From positions 13,014-77,013 of the forward strand of contig CAKPZC010000003.1 of the NCBI GenBank assembly GCA_934203355.1: DNA of 64,000 nt, in the 5' to 3' direction. Below are positions 46,003-54,458 of this stretch, piece by piece (within the stretch, counting starts at the first letter, position 1; each line of letters starts with the position of its first letter). The notes beneath the pieces are model-generated. The model did no database searches and was not told the origin of the DNA. It was given only the letters and a program-made list of their open reading frames with translations. The position numbers and the translations under genes are program-made. This stretch comes from an uncultured Prevotella sp. GTDB taxonomy: Bacteria > Bacteroidota > Bacteroidia > Bacteroidales > Bacteroidaceae.

Positions 46003-47541
46003 ATGAAAGATTTTAAGGACATGGACTTCAAAATATCCCGGGGTTGCGACCGGGGACTGTGCCACAGTGCTTGTGGACGACAGGATAAGCAGCTCAACAC
46101 CTACGACTGGCTCTATGATGTGCCAGGCAACGAGGAGGACACCGACCTCGTAGAGGTGCAGTTCAAGAATACTCGCAAGGGCTACTATCATAATGTGAAC
46201 AAGCTCGACTTGCAGAAGGGCGACATCGTTGCGGTGGAGGCAAACCCTGGACACGACATTGGAGTTGTGACGCTCACCGGACGACTAGTGAAACTACAGC
46301 TCAAGAAAGCAAATATAAAGTCGGCTGACGATATAAAGCGAGTGTATCGTATCGCCAAGCCTGTCGACATGGACAAGTACCATGAGGCAAAGAGCCGTGA
46401 ACATGGCACGATGATTCAGAGCCGACAGATAGCCAAAGACCTCGGACTACAGATGAAAATCGGCGACGTGGAGTATCAGGGCGATGGCAATAAGGCCATA
46501 TTCTATTATATTGCCGACGAGCGTGTCGATTTCCGACAACTCATTAAGGTACTTGCCGACACTTTCCACGTGCGCATTGAGATGAAGCAAATCGGAGCAC
46601 GTCAAGAGGCTGGACGCATCGGTGGAACCGGACCGTGCGGTCGCGAGTTGTGTTGTGCCACATGGATGAAAAACTTCGTGAGCGTGAGCACCAATGCGGC
46701 GCGCTTGCAGGACATATCGCTCAATCCGCAGAAGCTTGCCGGAATGTGCGCCAAACTGAAGTGTTGTCTCAACTACGAGGTCGATGACTATGTGGAGGCA
46801 GGACGCAAGATGCCGTCGCGCGACGTGGTGCTTGAGACTCTCGACAACGACTATTATCTATTTAAGTCGGACATACTCGCCGGACTTGTCACTTACTCTA
46901 CTGGCAAGGGTGTGGCTGCAAATCTCGAGACTATTACTGCCGACCGTGCACGCGCCATCATCGAGATGAACAAGCGTGGCGAGAAGCCAGAGTCGCTTAC
47001 CGAGGACGGTAAAGCAAAACCTAACGATCAATCTAAAGATTTGCTTGCCGATGCCGACATTAGTCGATTTGATAAGGCAAAGAAGAAAAAGAAAAAACAG
47101 GCTAAGAAACAGCAGCAACCCAATGTGGCTGCAAAACAGCAGACCGCAAATGCAACCGCAAAGCAGCAACCCAACGCCGAAACTGCAACTGTCGCTAATG
47201 AACCACAGCAGGGAGGACAGCAACGCGGAGGCGAACGCCGTGAGGGAAATCAACCCAAACAACAGCGCCGTGACAATCAGCGACGCGACAATCGTCAGCA
47301 ACGTCAACCGAATGGCAATAATAAGGGTCAAATGGGCAATGCACAGAAGCAACCAAACGTAGAGCCTCAGAAGCAACCAAACGTAGAGCCTCAGAAGCAA
47401 CCAAACGTAGAGCCTCAGAAGCAGGCAAATGCAGAGCCTCAGAAGCAGGCAAACGTAGAGCCTCAGAAGCAGGCAAAAGCTGAGTCTCATAAACAGCCAA
47501 ATACAGAGGCAAAGAACAATAATCAGCCGAGTGCTGAATAA
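46003..47541 (+). CDS. PSP1-domain (RicT/YaaT-like) protein with repetitive tail
   Basis: A 512-residue protein. Residues about 1-330 are the PSP1 core: N-terminal Cys-rich SRGCDRGLCHSACGRQ, the central FYYIADERVDFRQLIKVLA, and GGTGPCGRELCCATWMKNF followed by GMCAKLKCCLNYE; the many Cys agree with the iron-sulfur-binding Ric proteins. Residues 355-512 are a charged, low-complexity tail with Lys runs, RGG/RRDNQ stretches and seven 8-residue repeats (QKQPNVEP type). Ric proteins of Bacillus affect RNA processing; the role in Bacteroidetes is not established. The tail could bind RNA. Preceded directly by holB and followed by gldH. Confidence 0.83.
   Translation: MKDFKDMDFKISRGCDRGLCHSACGRQDKQLNTYDWLYDVPGNEEDTDLVEVQFKNTRKGYYHNVNKLDLQKGDIVAVEANPGHDIGVVTLTGRLVKLQLKKANIKSADDIKRVYRIAKPVDMDKYHEAKSREHGTMIQSRQIAKDLGLQMKIGDVEYQGDGNKAIFYYIADERVDFRQLIKVLADTFHVRIEMKQIGARQEAGRIGGTGPCGRELCCATWMKNFVSVSTNAARLQDISLNPQKLAGMCAKLKCCLNYEVDDYVEAGRKMPSRDVVLETLDNDYYLFKSDILAGLVTYSTGKGVAANLETITADRARAIIEMNKRGEKPESLTEDGKAKPNDQSKDLLADADISRFDKAKKKKKKQAKKQQQPNVAAKQQTANATAKQQPNAETATVANEPQQGGQQRGGERREGNQPKQQRRDNQRRDNRQQRQPNGNNKGQMGNAQKQPNVEPQKQPNVEPQKQPNVEPQKQANAEPQKQANVEPQKQAKAESHKQPNTEAKNNNQPSAE
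47344..47511. repeat. 24-bp minisatellite in the RicT-like gene, seven copies
   Basis: Units beginning CAGAAGCAACCAAACGTAGA repeat seven times without gap; the first three are nearly identical and the last two degenerate. Since 24 is a multiple of three, copy changes lengthen or shorten the protein tail without frameshift. Confidence 0.88.
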
Positions 47542-47548
47542 ATCAGCA

Positions 47549-48013
47549 ATGAGAAAATCATTATTACTCGTCTGCATAGCAGTGGCATTGTTGATGTCCA
47601 CTGCCTGCAGCCGCCGTATGGTTTACGACAAATATGTCAACACTCCATTGGCGGGATGGGAGAAGAACGATACTATTTCGTTTGCGATTCCGCCAGTCGA
47701 CAGCACCACATTGTATGACACTCGTATCGGACTGCGCATCACCGATGCCTATCCGTTCACTGCCATCACAATGATTGTAGAGCAGCGTCTATTGCCTGGC
47801 AATAAGGTTTTTGTCGACACAGTGAATTGCAAGCTTACCGACCGTAGAGGCAACCCTTCGGGCAACGGACTGAGTTATCATCAATATGTGTTTCCCGTGC
47901 GCTCAATGCAGCTTCAGCATGGCGACTCCATTTATGTGCGCATACGTCACGACATGAAGCGCGAGATTCTTCCTGGAATAAGCGATGTCGGCATGTTGCT
48001 GCATAGAGAGTAG
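47549..48013 (+). CDS. gldH: Gliding-motility lipoprotein GldH
   Basis: A 154-residue lipoprotein from 47549 (MRKSLLLVCIAVALLMSTAC, Cys20). The body has YDKYVNTPLAGWEKNDTISFAIPP, a DTRIGLRITDAYPFTAI segment and a terminal DVGMLLHR, as in GldH of Bacteroidetes. GldH is required for gliding in Flavobacterium; in non-gliding Bacteroidales it is kept for unknown reasons, perhaps in envelope or type IX secretion-related functions. It starts seven bases after the RicT-like stop. The -3 residue of the lipobox (Ser) is not the most common one. Confidence 0.85.
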   Translation: MRKSLLLVCIAVALLMSTACSRRMVYDKYVNTPLAGWEKNDTISFAIPPVDSTTLYDTRIGLRITDAYPFTAITMIVEQRLLPGNKVFVDTVNCKLTDRRGNPSGNGLSYHQYVFPVRSMQLQHGDSIYVRIRHDMKREILPGISDVGMLLHRE

Positions 48014-48050
48014 ATTTTCTTTATGGTTAAAGCAATTTTATGATACTATT

Positions 48051-48082
48051 TTTGCGACATATGCTAAGATTGAGTAACTTTG
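48051..48082 (+). promoter_or_regulatory. Consensus promoter for hpt
   Basis: TTTG (48051-48054), 20-base spacer, TAACTTTG (48075-48082), leader of about 20 nt before 48108. Confidence 0.7.
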
Positions 48083-48107
48083 CACACAATATTAAAGACT
48101 GTCACTA

Positions 48108-48644
48108 ATGAGTATAATAAAAATAAAAGACAAGACATTCAAGACCTCAATACCTGAGGCTGAAATTCTGGAGCGTGTAAAGGCTGTTGCCGACCGTATT
48201 AATGTAGATATGGCAGGCAAGAACCCATTGCTGCTCGGCATGCTCAATGGCTCCTTTGTGTTTGCTGCCGACCTAATGCGTATGATAACCGTACCGTGTG
48301 AGGTATCGTTCGTTAAGATGTCATCATATCAGGGCACTTCGTCAACAGGCAAGGTGAAAGAACTTATAGGACTTAACGAAGATATCAAGGGACGCACTAT
48401 CATAATCGTTGAGGATATAGTGGAGTCTGGTTTGACAATGCAGAAAATCATAGAGACACTGAAGGCAAGAGGCCCAGAGGCAGTGTATGTGTGCACAATG
48501 TTGCTCAAGCCCGATTGCTTGAAAGTGCCACTCGACATTAAATATGCGGCAATGGAGATTCCCAACGACTTCATTGTGGGCTACGGTCTCGACTACGATC
48601 AGCAGGGACGCAATCTGCGCGACATATACACTGTAGTGGAGTAA
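48108..48644 (+). CDS. hpt: Hypoxanthine(-guanine) phosphoribosyltransferase
   Basis: A 178-residue phosphoribosyltransferase of the usual length. The PRPP loop is IIIVEDIVESGLTM, the N-terminal MLNGSFVFAADL and the flexible loop KMSSYQGTSSTGKV are typical of HGPRT. It salvages hypoxanthine and guanine to IMP and GMP in the cytoplasm. The gene heads a short purine unit with adk 44 bases downstream, which probably share the promoter at 48051. Confidence 0.94.
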   Translation: MSIIKIKDKTFKTSIPEAEILERVKAVADRINVDMAGKNPLLLGMLNGSFVFAADLMRMITVPCEVSFVKMSSYQGTSSTGKVKELIGLNEDIKGRTIIIVEDIVESGLTMQKIIETLKARGPEAVYVCTMLLKPDCLKVPLDIKYAAMEIPNDFIVGYGLDYDQQGRNLRDIYTVVE

Positions 48645-48688
48645 ATAGGTAAATTAAAATTTAAATAATAAATTCTTAAAGTAAAAAG

Positions 48689-49261
48689 ATGAAAAACATC
48701 GTTATTTTCGGTGCTCCAGGTTCAGGTAAGGGCACTCAGAGTGATCTGATGATTGAGAAGTATGGTTTCAACCACATCTCAACAGGCGACGTTCTTCGCA
48801 GCGAAATCAAGAACGGCACAGAGCTTGGCAAGACAGCAAAGGGCTTTATCGACAATGGTCAGCTCATTCCCGATGAGCTCATGGTTAACATCCTCGCCAG
48901 CGTTTACGACAGCTTCGGCAAGGAGCACAAAGGTGTTATCTTCGACGGCTTCCCACGCACCATCCCGCAGGCTGAGGCTCTGAAGAAGATGCTCGCCGAG
49001 CGTGGACACAAGGTGGCTGCCATGATTGAGCTCGATGTTCCTGAGGAAGAGCTGATGACACGTCTCATCAAGCGCGGACAGATGAGTGGACGTTCTGACG
49101 ATAATGCTGAGACAATCAAGAAGCGTCTCGATGTTTACCACAACCAGACTGCACCGCTCATCGAGTGGTATAAAGGCGAGGGTATTCATCACCACATCAA
49201 CGGTCTTGGCGAACTTGATCGCATATTCGGCGACATCTGCGCTGTAATCGACGCTCTCTAA
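48689..49261 (+). CDS. adk: Adenylate kinase
   Basis: A 190-residue short-type adenylate kinase: P-loop IFGAPGSGKGTQSD, AMP-binding STGDVLRSEI and GFPRTIPQAEAL, and a short lid RGQMSGRSDDN, lacking the zinc-finger insertion. It converts ATP and AMP to two ADP. It ends with a strong terminator 57 bases after its stop. Codon use is close to that of highly expressed genes (Lys AAG, Glu GAG). Confidence 0.96.
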   Translation: MKNIVIFGAPGSGKGTQSDLMIEKYGFNHISTGDVLRSEIKNGTELGKTAKGFIDNGQLIPDELMVNILASVYDSFGKEHKGVIFDGFPRTIPQAEALKKMLAERGHKVAAMIELDVPEEELMTRLIKRGQMSGRSDDNAETIKKRLDVYHNQTAPLIEWYKGEGIHHHINGLGELDRIFGDICAVIDAL

Positions 49262-49317
49262 TATTATAAGAGAAATAGATATCTATTTTGTAGAGAATAG
49301 ACATCGACAATACACAT

Positions 49318-49355
49318 GCAGGCTTGCTATATTTATGGCAAGTCTGCTTTTTTTT
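49318..49355 (+). terminator. Intrinsic terminator after adk
   Basis: GCAGGCTTGC (49318-49327) pairs with GCAAGTCTGC (49338-49347, one G-T pair), followed by eight T. Confidence 0.88.
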
Positions 49356-49387
49356 ATATATAGGAGTGTGTTGTCAAAAAAAATTAG

Positions 49388-49395
49388 TAACTTTG
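49388..49395 (+). promoter_or_regulatory. Promoter -7 element of obgE
   Basis: TAACTTTG; 75 bases before the obgE ATG. The -33 region has no exact TTTG at 19-20 bases. Confidence 0.5.
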
Positions 49396-49469
49396 TCCCA
49401 AACGCGTTTTTCGCATTTTTATTTTTATAGCAACCACATTCAGCAAACAAACAACAACGACATACAGTA

Positions 49470-50645
49470 ATGGCAGAATCCAATTTCGTAGACTATGTGA
49501 AGATATATTGTCGCTCGGGTAAGGGCGGCAGAGGCTCAATGCACTTGCGCCACGTGAAGTATAACCCCAACGGCGGTCCTGACGGAGGCGACGGTGGACA
49601 TGGCGGCAGCATCTATCTGCGCGGCAACCATAATTATTGGACGCTTCTACACCTTAAATTCCAGCGTCACGTCTTTGCCGAACATGGAGGCAATGGCGGA
49701 CGCGACAAGTGTCACGGCAAGGACGGCAAGGATATATATATCGACGTGCCTTGCGGAACGGTGATTTACAACGCTGAGACCGGCAAGTATGTGTGCGACG
49801 TCACCTACGACGGTCAGGAAGTACTGTTGCTCAAGGGTGGTCGTGGAGGACTTGGCAACTTCCAGTTCCGCACAGCCACCAACCAGACTCCACGCTATGC
49901 CCAGCCAGGAGAGCCGATGGAGGAGATGACAATAATCCTGGAGTTGAAACTCCTTGCCGACGTTGGTTTGGTGGGTCTGCCCAATGCTGGCAAGTCAACT
50001 CTGCTCTCTGCCGTGTCGAGTGCGCGACCCAAAATAGCCAACTATCCATTCACCACACTTGAGCCGTCGCTTGGTATCGTAGACTATCGCGACCATAAGT
50101 CGTTTGTTATGGCCGACATTCCGGGCATTATCGAGGGCGCGAGCGAAGGCAAGGGACTCGGACTGCGATTCCTTCGTCACATCGAGCGCAACTCCCTGCT
50201 GCTCTTCATGGTGCCGGGCGACACCGACGACATAAAGCGCGAGTATGAGCTTCTGCTCAATGAGCTGCGACAGTTCAACCCCGAGATGCTCACCAAGCAT
50301 CGCGTGCTTGCCATCACCAAGTGCGACCTGCTCGACGAGGAACTCGTGGAGATGCTACGCGAGACTTTGCCCGACGATCTGCCAGTGGTGTTTATATCCT
50401 CTGTAACAGGATTTGGCATACAGGAACTCAAGGACATATTGTGGCGCGAGCTCAACTCCGAAAGCAACAAATTGCAAGAGATAACAGCCGAGGACACTCT
50501 CGTTCATCGCGACAAGGACATGTCGCGCTTTGCTGCCGAGCTTAAGGCCGAGGGCGAGGACGAGATTATCTATCTCGACGAGGACGACATTGAGGACGTT
50601 GAGGATCTCGACGACTTTGAATATGAGGAGGAGAGCGATGAATAA
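49470..50645 (+). CDS. obgE: GTPase ObgE/CgtA
   Basis: A 391-residue GTPase. Obg fold with the glycine-rich helices ([34 protein letters not shown]) in residues 1-160; G1 GLPNAGKST near residue 168, G3 [11 protein letters not shown]4 TKCD; then an acidic tail [16 protein letters not shown]. ObgE helps late assembly of the large ribosomal subunit and links growth to nucleotide levels. The tail overlaps the next gene by eight bases. Confidence 0.96.
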   Translation: MAESNFVDYVKIYCRSGKGGRGSMHLRHVKYNPNGGPDGGDGGHGGSIYLRGNHNYWTLLHLKFQRHVFAEHGGNGGRDKCHGKDGKDIYIDVPCGTVIYNAETGKYVCDVTYDGQEVLLLKGGRGGLGNFQFRTATNQTPRYAQPGEPMEEMTIILELKLLADVGLVGLPNAGKSTLLSAVSSARPKIANYPFTTLEPSLGIVDYRDHKSFVMADIPGIIEGASEGKGLGLRFLRHIERNSLLLFMVPGDTDDIKREYELLLNELRQFNPEMLTKHRVLAITKCDLLDEELVEMLRETLPDDLPVVFISSVTGFGIQELKDILWRELNSESNKLQEITAEDTLVHRDKDMSRFAAELKAEGEDEIIYLDEDDIEDVEDLDDFEYEEESDE

Positions 50646-51471
50646 CACACCATTGCGCCTCACACATTATAATATAGCACCCGAGGTCGATGCCTTCTCG
50701 TCGACACGACACGGTGGGGTGGGCGAGGGCAACTACTCCTCGTTCAACATCAATCCCTATTGCGGTGACACGGAGGAGGCTGTGGGGGCAAACCGCCGAC
50801 TGCTTTCTGAAGCTATCGGACTGCCTGAAGAGTGCATATTATTGCCACATCAGACTCATGGTGTAGAGTCGCGCATCATCGGACCGGAGTTTATCGCATT
50901 GCCCGAGAACGTGCGCCGAATGCTACTCGACGGAGTGGACGCTTTGCTCACAAATCAACGCGGTGTCTGCATAGGTGTGTCGACTGCCGACTGTATACCA
51001 GTGCTTCTCTACGACGAGGAGCACCACGCCATTGCAGCTATTCATGCCGGATGGCGAGGCACACTTGCGCGCATTGTTAGCAAGGTCATTGTAGATATGG
51101 AGATGGCCTACCACACCGATGCACGTAAGCTCAAGGCTGTGATAGGACCAGGCATCTCGCTCGACAACTTTGAGGTGGGCGACGAGGTGTATGCTGCCTT
51201 TGAGAGTGGGGCGTTCGACATGAGTGCCATTGCCGAGCGACGCATCAAGCGCATTCCTAATGCCGACGATCCATCGAAGGCATTCCAGGCAAAGTGGCAC
51301 ATCAACCTCCCTCTCTGCAATCGCCTGCAACTTGAGCAGTCGGGAGTGCCTTCGGACAACATCCAGATGAACGGTGTATGCACCTACGACAATGCCGACG
51401 AATATTTCTCGGCGCGTCGCTTGGGGGTGGAATCGGGAAGAATCTACACCGCCATAAGTCTTTCTGATTAA
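50638..51471 (+). CDS. pgeF: PgeF/YfiH multicopper-like purine nucleoside phosphorylase family protein
   Basis: A 277-residue protein. Start at 50638 ([17 protein letters not shown]), which overlaps obgE by eight bases in another frame; a longer reading would lie within obgE. Family motifs: [62 protein letters not shown] and a terminal SARRLG...GR segment; the His and Cys of these bind zinc or copper. The family, once called polyphenol oxidases, includes purine nucleoside phosphorylases and peptidoglycan-editing factors. Which activity dominates is unknown here. Confidence 0.9.
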   Translation: MNNTPLRLTHYNIAPEVDAFSSTRHGGVGEGNYSSFNINPYCGDTEEAVGANRRLLSEAIGLPEECILLPHQTHGVESRIIGPEFIALPENVRRMLLDGVDALLTNQRGVCIGVSTADCIPVLLYDEEHHAIAAIHAGWRGTLARIVSKVIVDMEMAYHTDARKLKAVIGPGISLDNFEVGDEVYAAFESGAFDMSAIAERRIKRIPNADDPSKAFQAKWHINLPLCNRLQLEQSGVPSDNIQMNGVCTYDNADEYFSARRLGVESGRIYTAISLSD

Positions 51472-51478
51472 ATAATAG

Positions 51479-51566
51479 GACATTTGTCCATTAACTTCAC
51501 GAGTGATGCGGGTTATCTTCCTATAACTTCCAATAACTTCTTTCGCTTGCGAAACTTGAGTAAGAC
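51479..51566. repeat. Interspersed repeat element copy
   Basis: GGACATTTGTCC palindrome, ATTAACTTCACGAGTGATGC, ATCTTCCTATAACTTCC and the self-complementary TTTCGCTTGCGAAA, as in the copy at 3753 but with only two CTTCC(A/T)ATAA units. It begins eight bases after pgeF and ends just before the peptidase gene. Confidence 0.7.
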
Positions 51567-51571
51567 AATAT

Positions 51572-52693
51572 ATGATATTAAAGAAATTATTAATTGCCGC
51601 GGCAGTAGTGTTTTCCACCACTGCTGCAGCACCCGTAAAACAGCAGTTCACTGCTGCCGAACAGCAGCAGATAAGCATTGCCACGCCCGGACTTTTCGCT
51701 CGCTCCGATGCCTTCAATGTGGATTTCAGCACCTTGAAGGCATCGGAGTACTCGTTTCCGCTTCCAGTAGGAAAGGTTGTGTCGAGAAAGAACAATGAGC
51801 TTGAGATTACCACTAAGGACGGTGATGCTGTGAAGGCTATGTTTGAAGGCACTGTGCGACTCTCGCGCAAGCATCCAGATATGGGCAACGTGATTGTCAT
51901 ACGTCATCGCAACGGACTTGAGACGGTGTATGCCAACAATGCCGAGAATCTTGTGGACGTTGGCGACTATGTGCGTGCCGGACAGACCATTGCCATTGTG
52001 GGCCATAGCGACGGCAAGTTTTATTGCAACTTCTCAATCATGGTAAATGGCGGACGTATCAATCCGTCGACTATCATTGAGACACGTACCCATCACCTGC
52101 GTCGGCAGGCTGTGCTTTTCGAACTCAATGGCTCGCATGTAAATGTGAGCATTCTTGGCGACAAGACCGACATAGAGGAGACCGACGACGATGTGGCAAT
52201 GGAGAATGTCTTCGAGAAATCTGCCACATTCAAGTGGAATCTTGAGGAGATGGAGAAAAAGCGTTGGGCTTATCCTCTGCCAGGCGCAAAGGTGATAAGT
52301 CCTTATGGAGGCAAACGCAGACATGCTGGAGTTGACCTTAAGACCAAACCCAACGACAATATTCTCGCTGCGTTCGATGGTGTGGTGACGCGTTCTTCTC
52401 CTTATGCCGCTTATGGCAACTGCATCGTCATCAAACATGCCAACGGCATCGAGACGCTCTACTCCCACCAGTCGAAAAACCTCGTGAAGGTGGGCGACCG
52501 TGTCAAGGCGGGACAAGTGATAGGACTCACGGGGCGCACAGGTCGCGCCACAACCGAGCACCTTCATTTTGAGACTCATTTCAAGGGTAGACGTTTCAAT
52601 CCCAACCTCATTTTCGACCACACGTCCAAGCAATTGCAGCAATCAACCATAACGCTTACAAAAAATGGAGGTATAACGTCGAAGAAGAACTAA
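51572..52693 (+). CDS. M23-family (LytM/NlpD-like) peptidase, tandem-domain
   Basis: A 373-residue exported protein: signal peptide to about residue 22; a first LytM-like domain (about residues 65-185, [21 protein letters not shown]) lacking the zinc-binding HxxxD; and a second, complete M23 domain (about 230-355) with [29 protein letters not shown] and [10 protein letters not shown]. The second domain has the zinc ligands; the first appears inactive. Members cut or regulate the cutting of peptidoglycan cross-bridges, often at division. The nearest repeat element ends six bases before the ATG. Confidence 0.85.
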   Translation: MILKKLLIAAAVVFSTTAAAPVKQQFTAAEQQQISIATPGLFARSDAFNVDFSTLKASEYSFPLPVGKVVSRKNNELEITTKDGDAVKAMFEGTVRLSRKHPDMGNVIVIRHRNGLETVYANNAENLVDVGDYVRAGQTIAIVGHSDGKFYCNFSIMVNGGRINPSTIIETRTHHLRRQAVLFELNGSHVNVSILGDKTDIEETDDDVAMENVFEKSATFKWNLEEMEKKRWAYPLPGAKVISPYGGKRRHAGVDLKTKPNDNILAAFDGVVTRSSPYAAYGNCIVIKHANGIETLYSHQSKNLVKVGDRVKAGQVIGLTGRTGRATTEHLHFETHFKGRRFNPNLIFDHTSKQLQQSTITLTKNGGITSKKN

Positions 52694-52708
52694 ATAACTC
52701 GCTAAATA

Positions 52709-52740
52709 TTTGGGAGTTAGCTGAAAAAGTAGTAACTTTG
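52709..52740 (+). promoter_or_regulatory. Consensus promoter for rplS, with about 90-nt leader
   Basis: TTTG (52709-52712), 20-base spacer, TAACTTTG (52733-52740). The leader to 52834 is long enough for a ribosomal-protein leader fold; I cannot assign it to a known family. Confidence 0.65.
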
Positions 52741-52833
52741 CACCCGCTTTTCGGCGTAACCGATGACGGGAAGATGAGTAGCCCAGTTATGTTGCGCGAG
52801 AACGATAAAACAAATTTAATTATCAAAATTACA

Positions 52834-53199
52834 ATGGATTTAATTAAAGTTGCTGAAGAAGCATTTGCAACCGGCAAGAAGTTCCCAGAGTTCCGTTCTG
52901 GTGACACAATCACAGTCGCTTACAAAATTATCGAGGGTACAAAGGAGCGTATTCAGCTCTACCGTGGTGTAGTTATCAAGATTTCTGGTCACGGTGACAA
53001 GAAGCGTTTCACTGTTCGCAAGATGTCAGGTACTGTAGGTGTAGAGCGTATCTTCCCTATCGAGTCACCGAACATCGAAAGCATTGAGATCAACAAGTAC
53101 GGTAAGGTACGTCGCGCTAAGCTCTACTACCTCCGCAATCTCACTGGTAAGAAGGCTCGTATCGCTGAGCGTCGCGTTAACAGCACTTCAGCTGAGTAA
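52834..53199 (+). CDS. rplS: 50S ribosomal protein L19
   Basis: A 121-residue protein. The start at 52834 gives [20 protein letters not shown], the usual N-terminus; upstream in-frame codons belong to the leader. Motifs: [25 protein letters not shown]-like [49 protein letters not shown]. It lies at the interface of the ribosomal subunits. A short extension with Asn/Ser follows the last conserved Arg. Own promoter and terminator. Confidence 0.97.
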   Translation: MDLIKVAEEAFATGKKFPEFRSGDTITVAYKIIEGTKERIQLYRGVVIKISGHGDKKRFTVRKMSGTVGVERIFPIESPNIESIEINKYGKVRRAKLYYLRNLTGKKARIAERRVNSTSAE

Positions 53200-53227
53200 T
53201 TACAGTCTACCCGTTTCGAGAAGAAAT

Positions 53228-53276
53228 AAAAAAAGCAGAGAATGTCAGATAATAAATGACAATCTCTGCTTTTTTT
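53228..53276. terminator. Bidirectional terminator between rplS and the DUF4831 gene
   Basis: AAAAAAAGCAGAGA (53228-53241) is the reverse complement of TCTCTGCTTTTTTT (53263-53276), with a further inner TGTCA/TGACA pair. T runs on both strands fit convergent genes. Nothing else is seen between 53200 and 53364. Confidence 0.9.
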
Positions 53277-53364
53277 ATTTGTAGTATTCTATCAGTTGAA
53301 TGGCTGGCATATTGTCCAGGCACATCTGGGCGATGAGCCTGCCAAAGTGCCAGCCACTCTTGTT

Positions 53365-54420
53365 TTATTCCAGTGGCTCGGTCTTCAGTTCCACAATGCC
53401 TCCCGTGGCTGGGTCGAGCACGATGTTCGATGTGAATTTTTTTCCGAACAGTGCGCCGTTGAGCAGTTCGGTCTTTCCAAACTGTGCAGCCTCAGTCTCG
53501 TATGATGCAATAGGAGTGCCTTCGGCTGTTGTGATACTGATGCGTATTTTGCCAGGCAGACACACTCCAAGTTTGAAGTCGTCCTTCTCCTTGTCTGCCT
53601 TCTGTGCTTCGGCAGGCAGTTCTTTCATTATTCCTTCGTCCTCAACCGTAGCATAGTATGGTTCGCCCGAGAAGTCGTCGGCTGCGCAAAGTCCGAATCT
53701 CTTTGAGAATCGGAAAGCCACGCTGCGTTTTTGCTCAGCATTGGGAATGATGTTCAGCACGGTCTCGGTGGTGTCCACCGTCACAGTTCCAGTGAACAGC
53801 TGCATAAGTGCACGCTCCTGAGTGTCGAGTTGGCGATACATCAGTCTCAGTTGTTCGCCATCCTTTGGCATATTGTCAGCTTCGCCACGCGATAGTTGGT
53901 TGCGTGAGTCGCGTATGTCGTAGATTTCCTGTGCCACAAGCTGTGCCATTTTGGGCAGGTTGCCAGCTGCGAGGATGTCCTGGCTCATATAGTCGCGTGG
54001 ATTTAGCGGAGCCGCCTTTGGCGATTGTTTGAAAGCCTTGGGCTTGGCTGTTGCCGGAGCTTTGGTGTTGATGGCTTTCAGCACGCGGTCGGGTGTGCAG
54101 TCGATAGAAAATACACTGTGTTTCTTGTCGATGGCTACGGTGAACTGTCGTTCGTTGTCGGGTGTGCCGACAGTCGAGAAGTTGGTGCCCACAATGCGGT
54201 ATGTGGTTTGTGGTACGGTTGTGGCAGTCTTCTTGAAGTAAAGTTCTGAGTAGTCGGCGAGTTGTCCCGGCTTCACAGTTGTCTTCTCCACGAGCACCTG
54301 CATTCTTACTGCGGTCTTGGGCAGGAAGTAGGTCAGTCCGTCCACTGTTTTGTCTCCGGCAGCAATGGCTGTTATTGAGCTCATTGCCGTGACGATTATG
54401 GTTGACAGTAATTTCTTCAT
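53365..54420 (-). CDS. DUF4831-family exported protein
   Basis: A 351-residue protein, start at 54420 (MKKLLSTIIVTAMSSITAIAAG), a clean signal peptide; frames continuing upstream overlap the Nnr gene and are not real. The body is of DUF4831 type: LTYFLPKTAVRMQVLVEKTTVKPGQLADYSELYFKK, a TPDNERQFTVAI segment, and a C-terminal LDPATGGIVELKTE. The family is specific to Bacteroidales, probably periplasmic or outer-membrane; role unknown. It starts 38 bases after Nnr and is probably cotranscribed with it. Confidence 0.82.
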   Translation of the reverse strand: MKKLLSTIIVTAMSSITAIAAGDKTVDGLTYFLPKTAVRMQVLVEKTTVKPGQLADYSELYFKKTATTVPQTTYRIVGTNFSTVGTPDNERQFTVAIDKKHSVFSIDCTPDRVLKAINTKAPATAKPKAFKQSPKAAPLNPRDYMSQDILAAGNLPKMAQLVAQEIYDIRDSRNQLSRGEADNMPKDGEQLRLMYRQLDTQERALMQLFTGTVTVDTTETVLNIIPNAEQKRSVAFRFSKRFGLCAADDFSGEPYYATVEDEGIMKELPAEAQKADKEKDDFKLGVCLPGKIRISITTAEGTPIASYETEAAQFGKTELLNGALFGKKFTSNIVLDPATGGIVELKTEPLE

Positions 54421-54458
54421 CGTTTTATTTCTTCTTATGATATATGCCGTTTTATTTC

